NCBI GenBank assembly: GCA_900111435.1
Contig: FOIY01000002.1
Span: forward strand, 407,957-471,956
Source of the DNA: Ruminococcaceae bacterium KH2T8
GTDB taxonomy: Bacteria; Bacillota; Clostridia; Saccharofermentanales; Saccharofermentanaceae
DNA: 64,000 bases
Direction: 5' to 3'
Position 1 is the first letter of the stretch. Each line of letters opens with the position of its first letter. The position numbers were made by a program, and so were the translations under genes. Shown one piece after another: positions 26,157 through 33,335 of this stretch. The notes under the pieces were generated by a model. That model was not told the DNA's origin. It was given only the letters and a program-made list of their open reading frames with translations, and did no database searches.

Positions 26157-27662
26157 TTACAGATTCTTCCTCTTATTAAATACAACGATACCTGTGGTGA
26201 TAAGTCCGAGAGGTAAGATGACCATAAGGACAATCGTCATGAGAGTTACGGCCTTAGCTGTAACCTTAGTATTGTCAACACTGTAGTCAGAAAGAGGCTT
26301 GGAGTCCACAAATACGCTGTTCTCGGAAGGAAGCAGGTTTCTGATGATGCTCCTTAAGAGAACTACGTTAGCGTCATTAGAACCGTATGCACTGATGTAC
26401 TGATCGGATGTAAGGTCGAGCGTACCGAATACATATACCTCAGGTGCATTGGAAACACCCTGGAATGTGGAATACATACCGACATTATAGACACCGGCAT
26501 TCTCGAAATATGAGAACTCACCGTCGGAATTGACCTGAACGGATGTAGCGGAAGCTGATGTCTGAAGTATCGGAGATGTAACGATATATTCGTAAGGAAG
26601 ATCATATTCCTTTACGGGACGTGAATACTCAGTACGAAGATATGCAGAAGATGTCATCGACTGATAATCGGGACATACCGCAACGTTGAACTGAAGGTGC
26701 TCACCGGAAAGCTGGTAACTGGGATCATTCTCGGAGATGAGGTAATCATCGAGATGAAGATTAACAACATGGAGAGCATCGTTAAGGTTTGTAAATGTCT
26801 CAGTAGTACTGCTGAAGTAGTCGATAGCGACAAAGAGCTTACCGCCGTTATTCAGGTACTCCTGGATAGCTGTAGACATCGAAGATGTGATATCCGAATT
26901 GATACCGCTCAGGATAAGGAGTTCACAGTCATCAGGTATAGAGAAATCATTAGATGCGGGAAGATCGGCAGATTCAACTCCGAGTGCTGAGAGCACACGT
27001 GCGAACTGAAGCGTTGATTCCTCCTGAAGACCTCTTACGAAATAAGCCTTGTGAGTATACCCGGATGTAAGATTTACGATTGCATTCGTAAATGAAGATT
27101 CAACATTATTAGATACGGGAACATAAGAACCGTAGTTATTAAGATATGTCTGATCATAAGCAAAGCAGTTCATGGGTACTACTACCTGAACCTTACCTGC
27201 ATAAGAAACAGCATATACATTAGATGTAAGATCATACATACCCTCGGGATCGAGCTGGCTGATGATCGTAGGATTCTTGTCGGGATCGATATACTCGACT
27301 GTAACCTTACCGTTAGACTTAGTTGCATAATCATCGAGCAAAGGAACGATATACTCATACATCGTATCCTTGATATTCGTAGGCTTCTCCATGAGACCTA
27401 CGATCCTGATATTGGTATCTGCAGGAAGAGAATCAAGATAATCCTGAGTTACCTTCGTAATGGAGTTCTGACCTGTTGAAGAAAGGTCGAACACGAGCTT
27501 ATCGCCGAGTACGGAATCGATGAAAATGTTAAATACGAGAGCGATAGCTATAAGGATAACGACCGAAAAGAGAGAGTACATCTTAAATGCACCAAAACGA
27601 CTGCTGTTGCCCTTTCCTGCCCCTTCGGACTTTTTATTTGCGATTTTTTCTTTGTTACTCAT
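26157..27662 (-). CDS. GldG-family ABC transport accessory membrane protein
   Basis: A 501-residue protein with a basic N-terminal tail, a membrane span (about 29-49), a large extracytoplasmic domain and a second span near the C-terminus (about 472-495). It has the marks of the GldG/ABC-type uncharacterized transport family: FDLSSTGQNSIT near the N-terminus, then TVEYIDPDKNP and YFVRGLQEEST, and a glutamine-amidotransferase-like segment LLILSGINSDIT. In Bacteroidetes GldG works with GldA and GldF in gliding; Clostridia do not glide this way, so another export role is likely. GGAGGGTTCATCAA precedes the ATG. Confidence 0.85.
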   Translation of the reverse strand: MSNKEKIANKKSEGAGKGNSSRFGAFKMYSLFSVVILIAIALVFNIFIDSVLGDKLVFDLSSTGQNSITKVTQDYLDSLPADTNIRIVGLMEKPTNIKDTMYEYIVPLLDDYATKSNGKVTVEYIDPDKNPTIISQLDPEGMYDLTSNVYAVSYAGKVQVVVPMNCFAYDQTYLNNYGSYVPVSNNVESSFTNAIVNLTSGYTHKAYFVRGLQEESTLQFARVLSALGVESADLPASNDFSIPDDCELLILSGINSDITSSMSTAIQEYLNNGGKLFVAIDYFSSTTETFTNLNDALHVVNLHLDDYLISENDPSYQLSGEHLQFNVAVCPDYQSMTSSAYLRTEYSRPVKEYDLPYEYIVTSPILQTSASATSVQVNSDGEFSYFENAGVYNVGMYSTFQGVSNAPEVYVFGTLDLTSDQYISAYGSNDANVVLLRSIIRNLLPSENSVFVDSKPLSDYSVDNTKVTAKAVTLMTIVLMVILPLGLITTGIVVFNKRKNL

Positions 27663-27681
27663 TTGATGAACCCTCCGCTAA

Positions 27682-28455
27682 TTACTTCTGTGACCAGCGC
27701 TTCTTATCAAGCTTTCTGAAAGTCAGGTAGATAAATACCAGAGCACCTGAAATACAGAAGATCAAAGGGAATACGGAGAAAACACCGTATCTGAAATCCT
27801 GAGTCTTGCTGAGGGGATCAAGCCACTTGACTGCGTTTCCGAGCGCCTCTGCCGTCTTCTGAGCCTTGGAAGGATCATTCTTCATAATGGAACCTGCGAG
27901 CATTGCAGAAGTCGCTGACTGGATCAGAGTACTGAATGTCGTAAGGAGCTGAGTGATCAGAAGGATAACGAAACTTACGATAGCGGATACTACCTGTGAA
28001 TCCGATATCGATGAAGCGAAAAGTCCGATCGAGATATAAAGAGCAGCAAGGAAGAAGAAAACGAGTGTTGCGCCGAACACGCCGCTGTCTACCTTACCTT
28101 TGCATGCTACAGTGATGATCATGTGAATGATGACATTAAAGTACATGATTGCAAAGAGTGCATATGCAGCAAGGAACTTACCGAATACTACGTCAAAGAG
28201 ATTTACCGGAGTCGTATAGAACAATATCTCGGTGCCGCGTTTCTTATCCTCAGCGAGAAGTCCCATTGAGATGATGGGAACGATGATGATAAAGAAGGAG
28301 CTCAAAGATATGATCTCGGAGGAAAGGCTTATATAGCCCTTACTGAACATGTTGATGAACTGAAATCCGGAAAGGAACGAAAAGAGCGCGATGGCTACAT
28401 AGCCTACCGGAGATCTGAAATATGAGAGGAACTCTCTTTTGAATACAGCTGACAT
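27682..28455 (-). CDS. ABC-2 type transporter permease
   Basis: Integral membrane subunit of 257 residues with about six spans, starting with MSAVFKREFLSYFRSPVGY, a typical amphipathic N-terminus of ABC-2 permeases that lies along the membrane. The loop GLLAEDKKRGTEILFYTTP is the conserved segment thought to touch the ATPase. It corresponds to GldF in the Bacteroidetes system. AGGAGG lies 10 nt upstream, and the gene follows the ATPase by 23 bp. The substrate is unknown. Confidence 0.9.
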   Translation of the reverse strand: MSAVFKREFLSYFRSPVGYVAIALFSFLSGFQFINMFSKGYISLSSEIISLSSFFIIIVPIISMGLLAEDKKRGTEILFYTTPVNLFDVVFGKFLAAYALFAIMYFNVIIHMIITVACKGKVDSGVFGATLVFFFLAALYISIGLFASSISDSQVVSAIVSFVILLITQLLTTFSTLIQSATSAMLAGSIMKNDPSKAQKTAEALGNAVKWLDPLSKTQDFRYGVFSVFPLIFCISGALVFIYLTFRKLDKKRWSQK

Positions 28456-28478
28456 TATAAAATAGCCTCCTTAAGCCG

Positions 28479-29417
28479 TTAAGCGGATGTGATGCTGAGG
28501 AATACTTCCTCGAGCGTGGGATCGAGAGAACGGAATTCGAGCATAGGCCAACCGCTTCTTGCCATATTGAAGAATATGTTAGCTCTGATATCACTTCCGT
28601 TATTGTTGTCTACCACAAGCTCGATCTCATGGATACCGGCATCATCCGAAACACGCTCAGTAGCGCTTGTTACACCGGGGATAGTCCTTAATGAATTAAT
28701 GATGTCCTTAACGGGTCCCTTGGCACACATAAGGAGCTTTGATGTACCTGTAAGTCTTCTTGAAAGGTCTGTGATCGAGTCGATAGCCGCAACCTTACCG
28801 TGGTTGATGATAACGACTCTGTCACACATTGCCTGGATCTCAGAAAGGATATGTGAACTTATGATGACCGTCTTCTCTTTCGAAAGCTTAGCTACGAGCT
28901 TTCTGATCTCGAGGATCTGATTAGGATCTAGACCTACAGTAGGCTCGTCGAGGATAAGGATCTCGGGATCACCGACAAGTGCCTGAGCGATACCTACACG
29001 CTGCTTATAACCCTTAGAGAGATTGCCGATCAGTCTGTCTGCAACATCAGTTATCTTTACCATTGAAAGGATCTTAGCGAGCTGAACCTTTCTTCTGTCC
29101 TTGGGAACCTTCTTGAGGTCGCATACGAAAGTCAGATACTCAAGTACCGTCATATCGAGATAGAGCGGCGGAAGCTCGGGAAGATAACCAATGCACTTCT
29201 TAGCTTCTTCGGGCTCTTCAAGGATATCGTGGCCGTTGATCTTGACCGTACCTGACGTCATCGAGAGATAACCTGAGATTATATTCATCGTAGTGGATTT
29301 ACCTGCACCGTTAGGTCCGAGGAATCCGAGTACTTCACCCCTATTGACATTGAAGCTGATACCATTGACAGCATTCTTGTCACCATATGATTTATAAAGA
29401 TCTTTGATCTCGATCAT
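28479..29417 (-). CDS. ABC transporter ATP-binding protein (GldA-like)
   Basis: Cytoplasmic ATPase subunit of 312 residues. The nucleotide-binding domain shows Walker A GPNGAGKST, the ABC signature LSKGYKQRVGIAQAL, Walker B LILDEPTVGLDP and the switch region SSHILSE. A C-terminal extension of about 90 residues with an ACT-like strand pattern is typical of ABC-2 exporter ATPases. It heads the five-gene unit ATPase, permease, GldG, DUF4340, DUF5711. AGGAGGGTACATA precedes the ATG. The operon resembles gldAFG in order. Confidence 0.94.
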   Translation of the reverse strand: MIEIKDLYKSYGDKNAVNGISFNVNRGEVLGFLGPNGAGKSTTMNIISGYLSMTSGTVKINGHDILEEPEEAKKCIGYLPELPPLYLDMTVLEYLTFVCDLKKVPKDRRKVQLAKILSMVKITDVADRLIGNLSKGYKQRVGIAQALVGDPEILILDEPTVGLDPNQILEIRKLVAKLSKEKTVIISSHILSEIQAMCDRVVIINHGKVAAIDSITDLSRRLTGTSKLLMCAKGPVKDIINSLRTIPGVTSATERVSDDAGIHEIELVVDNNNGSDIRANIFFNMARSGWPMLEFRSLDPTLEEVFLSITSA

Positions 29418-29467
29418 TATGTACCCTCCTGCAAAATCACATTCTCTATATTTTATATTATTTTTTT

Positions 29468-30229
29468 CTAAATAAAAATATATATTTCGGAATCGAAGAC
29501 GTGCGTGCCCTCCCCCTTAAATCCCGTGACGAGCAGTCCTTTATCGGTCTTCTTGATGTATATATCGACCTTCTCCCCGACCTTTACCTCACAGATATAG
29601 TTGATCGTAAAATCATTGACCTTAGAGATATCGAGCCCGTACTTATAGAGCGCATCGAATACCCATGCTACATATCTGGTGTTATTGACGTGGTGATTAT
29701 GGTCAAGCTCCGAATAGTCTGCATACTTCGTGATAACAGGCTCAGAGCCATCGAAATCCTCGAGCTTTGAAGGTCTGAACTTAGGGCATACTTCACCGAA
29801 TACGAGCTTATCCTGCTGAACCCTGGGTTCCGCCAGTCCTTCGATCCTCATAGGGATCAAAGGTCTGTGAGTTTCCATGTCGGCAAGGATCCATACAGAA
29901 GATGCATATCCGATGATATTCCTGTTATTATCGTAGACCTCATATTCCCTGTCAAAGAAGAGCTTATCGCAGCCTCTGCTCCACGTCCTGATGGTAAAGT
30001 CCTCTCTCCAATCAGGGAATCTGTCGACATGAACCCTCATACGAAGGATGATCCAGCAGGCATTGAACTTACTTATGACATAACGGTCAAAACCGCAGTC
30101 TCCAGCTCCTTTATCAGCTGTCTCCTGCATATCTCCGAGCAGTATATGGGGAGCCAGAGTGCTGAACGGACTGCACTCTGTCCCCTTTACATAGAAATCC
30201 ATCTCTGAATATTCAGGCGTTGTCTTCAT
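29468..30229 (-). CDS. Acyl-ACP thioesterase (FatA/FatB family)
   Basis: Hydrolyses acyl-ACP to release free fatty acids. The 253-residue protein consists of two hotdog-fold halves: the first has FSTLAPHILLGDMQETAD and a RVHVDRFPDWREDFTIRTW strand, and the second has the catalytic region ELDHNHHVNNTRYVAWVFD with the conserved Asn and His. Bacterial members are common in Clostridia and act on medium or long acyl chains; the chain length cannot be told from sequence. GGGAG precedes the ATG, which overlaps the end of the upstream gene by 17 bp. Confidence 0.9.
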   Translation of the reverse strand: MKTTPEYSEMDFYVKGTECSPFSTLAPHILLGDMQETADKGAGDCGFDRYVISKFNACWIILRMRVHVDRFPDWREDFTIRTWSRGCDKLFFDREYEVYDNNRNIIGYASSVWILADMETHRPLIPMRIEGLAEPRVQQDKLVFGEVCPKFRPSKLEDFDGSEPVITKYADYSELDHNHHVNNTRYVAWVFDALYKYGLDISKVNDFTINYICEVKVGEKVDIYIKKTDKGLLVTGFKGEGTHVFDSEIYIFI

Positions 30230-30785
30230 TTTTCTTTCTCCCTCTGATCAATTCGGGCATGGGAACGGTAGCCCTCGGATTATACCTTCTGAGCAGAGGA
30301 TAGATATCTTCATTAAATCTGAAGATGAGCATATATCTGGAACCGCCGTTATTGATGAGCATATACCAGTTACCGTCGATCATCTGAGGCTCCCTGGTCT
30401 CGGTACAATTGACCGCATACTCACAGTGTTCCTTATCGTCCTTATATCTGTCGGAAGTAACGGGACCGATGAACTCACAATCCCTTATGGTGAAATACAT
30501 GAGCTCTTCTCTCTTGCTCATTGCGATGATACGCGTAGCTGTAAGCTGATCATTAACAAGGGATATCTCAAACTCGGTCTTGAACTTACGGTTAAGAACC
30601 CAGATAACACATCCTGCTGCGAGAGTAAGCATACCCGTAAAGAATATGATGTTTACACCCATCAGGATCGGAAGGACATTAGCTATAAGACCGAAAATAA
30701 CCAAACCAACTATCGAAAGGACCGGAAAAACTTTTCCTATAGTGCCGCTGTCCCTTTTAACTATATCCTCATATACGGAATCCAT
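30213..30785 (-). CDS. Two-span membrane protein, possibly DUF6106 family
   Basis: A 190-residue protein with two adjacent membrane spans (about 18-40 and 42-64) followed by a cytosolic beta-rich domain (KTEFEISLVNDQLTATRI; MYFTIRDCEFIGP; WYMLINNGGSRYMLIFRFN), ending in a short basic tail. It resembles the DUF6106 family of Clostridia, though this is from memory of the pattern. Function unknown. It overlaps the thioesterase gene by 17 bp, suggesting coupled translation. GGAGGT lies about 12 nt before the ATG. Confidence 0.65.
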   Translation of the reverse strand: MDSVYEDIVKRDSGTIGKVFPVLSIVGLVIFGLIANVLPILMGVNIIFFTGMLTLAAGCVIWVLNRKFKTEFEISLVNDQLTATRIIAMSKREELMYFTIRDCEFIGPVTSDRYKDDKEHCEYAVNCTETREPQMIDGNWYMLINNGGSRYMLIFRFNEDIYPLLRRYNPRATVPMPELIRGRKKNEDNA

Positions 30786-30857
30786 TTGATCGAAATAACC
30801 TCCTGTCCACGAAATATATTAGCATATAAGAAGCGAAAATATCGGATAATTTGCAGG

Positions 30858-30892
30858 AAAAATAAAGAGGCGCCCGCTACTGCGAACGCCTC
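30858..30892 (-). terminator. Terminator of pnp
   Basis: On the minus strand GAGGCG-TT-CGC-AGTA-GCG-GG-CGCCTC forms a stem with one internal loop, followed by TTTATTTTT. It lies about 27 bp after the pnp stop. Confidence 0.83.
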
Positions 30893-30918
30893 CGTTTGAT
30901 CAAGATTTACTGGAGAGA

Positions 30919-33171
30919 TCAGAATTCGATCCTTCTGCCTCTTCTGTTACCCTCGTCATCACCGCCGTTGTTATCGTCGTTGAAGTTATTTCTTCTCTCA
31001 CGATTGCCGCCGAAGCCGCCTCTTCTCTCGCGGTTAGGTCTGCCCTCTCTTCTTCTGGGCTCCTCTTCAACATAGCCCTCGGGCTTAGGAAGAGTATCTC
31101 TGATGGAGAGGTTGAGTCTGCCCTGAGAATCGATCTCGATGAGCTTAACCTTTACCTTGTCACCTTCGTGAACAACGTCTTCAACCTTGTCTACTCTGTT
31201 CCAAGCGAGCTTGGAGATATGTACAAGGCCTTCCTTACCGGGAAGGAACTCAACGAATGCACCGAAGTCCATAAGTCTTGTAACTACACCGTCAAACTCC
31301 TGACCAACTTCGGGATCGGAGATGATACCGTTGATGATAGCCTGTGCCTTAGCAGCAGCCTCGAGATCAGGTGTAGAGATGAAGAGCTGACCGTTATCGT
31401 TGATGTTGATGTCAGCACCTGTGTCAGCGATGATCTTATTGATAACCTTTCCGCCGGAACCGATAACTTCACGGATCTTATCAACGGGTACCTGCATGGA
31501 GATGATCCTGGGTGCCCACTTGGAAAGTTCTGCACGAGGAGCAGAGATCCTGGGAAGGATGATCTCGTTGATGATCTTAAGACGACCCTTATGTGTCATC
31601 TCAAAAGCTGCCTTGATGATGTCAAGGGAAAGACCTTCTACCTTGATATCAACCTGGATGGATGTGATACCTTCTGTTGTACCTGCAACCTTGAAGTCCA
31701 TATCACCGAAGAAGTCCTCGATGCCCTGGATATCCATGAATACGAGGAAGTCCTCATCATTCTCTTCGTTAACGATAAGACCTGAGGAGATACCTGCAAC
31801 GGGTCTCTTGATCGGTACGCCTGCATCCATAAGGGAAAGCGTAGATGCACAAACGGAACCCTGAGATGTAGAACCGTTGGACATTGTGATCTCAGATACG
31901 GTTCTGATAGCGTAAGGGAATTCCTCCTCGGAAGGAAGTACGGGGATAAGAGATCTCTCAGCGAGAGCACCGTGACCGATCTCACGACGTCCGGGAGATC
32001 TTGTAGCCTTAGCTTCACCTACGGAATAACCGGGGAAGTTGTAGTGGTGGATATATCTCTTTGTTGTCTGCTCATCGAGACCCTCGAGCTTCTGTGCTTC
32101 TGCAAGAGGAGCAAGAGTACAGATATTCATAACCTGTGTCTGACCTCTCTGGAAGAAAGAAGAACCGTGAACTCTGGGAAGTACTCCTACGTCACAGGAA
32201 AGAGGTCTGATCTCGTCAAGAGCTCTGCCGTCAACACGGACATGCTCTCTGAAGAGGTAATCTCTTACGACCTTCTTCTCGAGCTTATATACTGCATCGG
32301 GAGCCCAGGAAGAAAGACCCTCTTCCTTCTCCTCGAGGAGATTAACGATCTCCTCCTGAAGAGCTGCAACGTTAGCGTCTCTTACGGACTTGTCATCAGA
32401 AAGGACTGCAGCTCTCATCTTGTCCCAGCCGTATTCCTTAACAAGGTGGAATACTTCCTCGGGAACGTCTGCAGAATCATACTCGAACTTGGGCTTACCG
32501 ATCTCAGCTACGATAGAGTCGATAAATGCAACGATCTTCTTGATCTCTTCGTGACCGTCTGCGATAGCCTGAAGCATGATATCATCGGGTACTTCGTTAG
32601 CGCCTGCCTCAACCATGCAGATCTTGTTTCTAGTACCTGCAAGTGTAACGTACATCTGAGATACTTCACGCTGTGCAAGTGTGGGGTTGATAACTGTCTT
32701 GTTATCGATAAGTCCGAGAACTACACCACCGACAGGTCCCTTCCACGGGATATCGGAAATAGCGATAGCGATGGAAGTACCGAGCATTGCAGTGATCTCA
32801 GGTGAACAGTCGGGATCAACTGCCATAACTGTGTTGTTAACAACTACATCATTACGAAGATCCTTGGGAAACAAGGGTCTGATAGGACGGTCGATAACTC
32901 TCGATGTAAGGATAGCCTTCTCACCGGGTCTTCCCTCTCTCTTAAGATAACCTCCGGGGATCTTACCAACAGCATACATCTTCTCCTCGTAATCAACAGA
33001 CAGAGGGAAGAAATCGATGCCTTCTCTGGGCTGCTCGGAAGCTGTAACTGTGGAAAGAACAGCTGTCTCACCGTACTTGATGAGAACGGAACCGTTTGCG
33101 AACTGAGCGATCTTACCGGTCTGAACCTCGACGGGTCTGCCGGCGATCTCGGTCTTGAAAATCTTTTCCAT
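30919..33171 (-). CDS. pnp: Polyribonucleotide nucleotidyltransferase (PNPase)
   Basis: Phosphorolytic 3'-to-5' exoribonuclease of mRNA turnover, active as a trimer in the cytosol. The 750-residue protein has two RNase PH cores (first with KIPGGYLKREGRP, second with GQTQVMNICTLAP and GHGALAERSL), a KH domain with IGSGGKVINKI and an S1 domain beginning GQEFDGVVTRLMDFGAFVEF. The tail after about residue 705 is rich in Arg, Gly and Asn (RRGGFGGNRERR), a low-complexity end that may bind RNA or protein partners. AAGGAGAGAATCTA precedes the ATG, and a structured leader lies upstream. Unlike in most bacteria, rpsO is not next to pnp; it lies about 8 kb away. Confidence 0.97.
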   Translation of the reverse strand: MEKIFKTEIAGRPVEVQTGKIAQFANGSVLIKYGETAVLSTVTASEQPREGIDFFPLSVDYEEKMYAVGKIPGGYLKREGRPGEKAILTSRVIDRPIRPLFPKDLRNDVVVNNTVMAVDPDCSPEITAMLGTSIAIAISDIPWKGPVGGVVLGLIDNKTVINPTLAQREVSQMYVTLAGTRNKICMVEAGANEVPDDIMLQAIADGHEEIKKIVAFIDSIVAEIGKPKFEYDSADVPEEVFHLVKEYGWDKMRAAVLSDDKSVRDANVAALQEEIVNLLEEKEEGLSSWAPDAVYKLEKKVVRDYLFREHVRVDGRALDEIRPLSCDVGVLPRVHGSSFFQRGQTQVMNICTLAPLAEAQKLEGLDEQTTKRYIHHYNFPGYSVGEAKATRSPGRREIGHGALAERSLIPVLPSEEEFPYAIRTVSEITMSNGSTSQGSVCASTLSLMDAGVPIKRPVAGISSGLIVNEENDEDFLVFMDIQGIEDFFGDMDFKVAGTTEGITSIQVDIKVEGLSLDIIKAAFEMTHKGRLKIINEIILPRISAPRAELSKWAPRIISMQVPVDKIREVIGSGGKVINKIIADTGADININDNGQLFISTPDLEAAAKAQAIINGIISDPEVGQEFDGVVTRLMDFGAFVEFLPGKEGLVHISKLAWNRVDKVEDVVHEGDKVKVKLIEIDSQGRLNLSIRDTLPKPEGYVEEEPRRREGRPNRERRGGFGGNRERRNNFNDDNNGGDDEGNRRGRRIEF

Positions 33172-33179
33172 TAGATTCT

Positions 33180-33275
33180 CTCCTTTATAAGATTGTATTT
33201 ACAAGGAGGTAGTCCGCAGATTCAAACACCGACTCTGATGTTCGGGATCTCAATCTACACACTACGCTCCCTTGT
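33180..33275 (-). promoter_or_regulatory. Structured pnp leader with alternative pairings
   Basis: The predicted pnp transcript has a leader of about 118 nt. Minus-strand 33275-33261 (ACAAGGGAGCGTAGT) pairs with 33213-33201 (ACTACCTCCTTGT) to give 13 base pairs with two single-base bulges. The CTCCTT in the second strand (33208-33203) can instead pair perfectly with the pnp ribosome binding site AAGGAG (33185-33180). The two states exclude each other, so the leader could switch translation on and off. Seen in sequence; the regulatory meaning is inference. Confidence 0.5.
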
Positions 33276-33295
33276 TTTCGGCAAAAGCCAAATTA

Positions 33296-33323
33296 ATTAT
33301 ACCCTATTACTTTGAAAAGACAA
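33296..33323 (-). promoter_or_regulatory. Predicted pnp promoter
   Basis: On the minus strand TTGTCT (33318-33323) is 16 bp from a perfect TATAAT (33296-33301). It begins just past the stop of the HD-GYP gene, giving pnp its own start near 33289. Confidence 0.6.
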
Positions 33324-33335
33324 ATTAACACTTTA

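Noticed and set aside
31972..32805. Plus-strand open frame of 277 codons opposite pnp
   Set aside because: Cys/Ser/Leu-rich antisense translation without motifs; pnp is certain.
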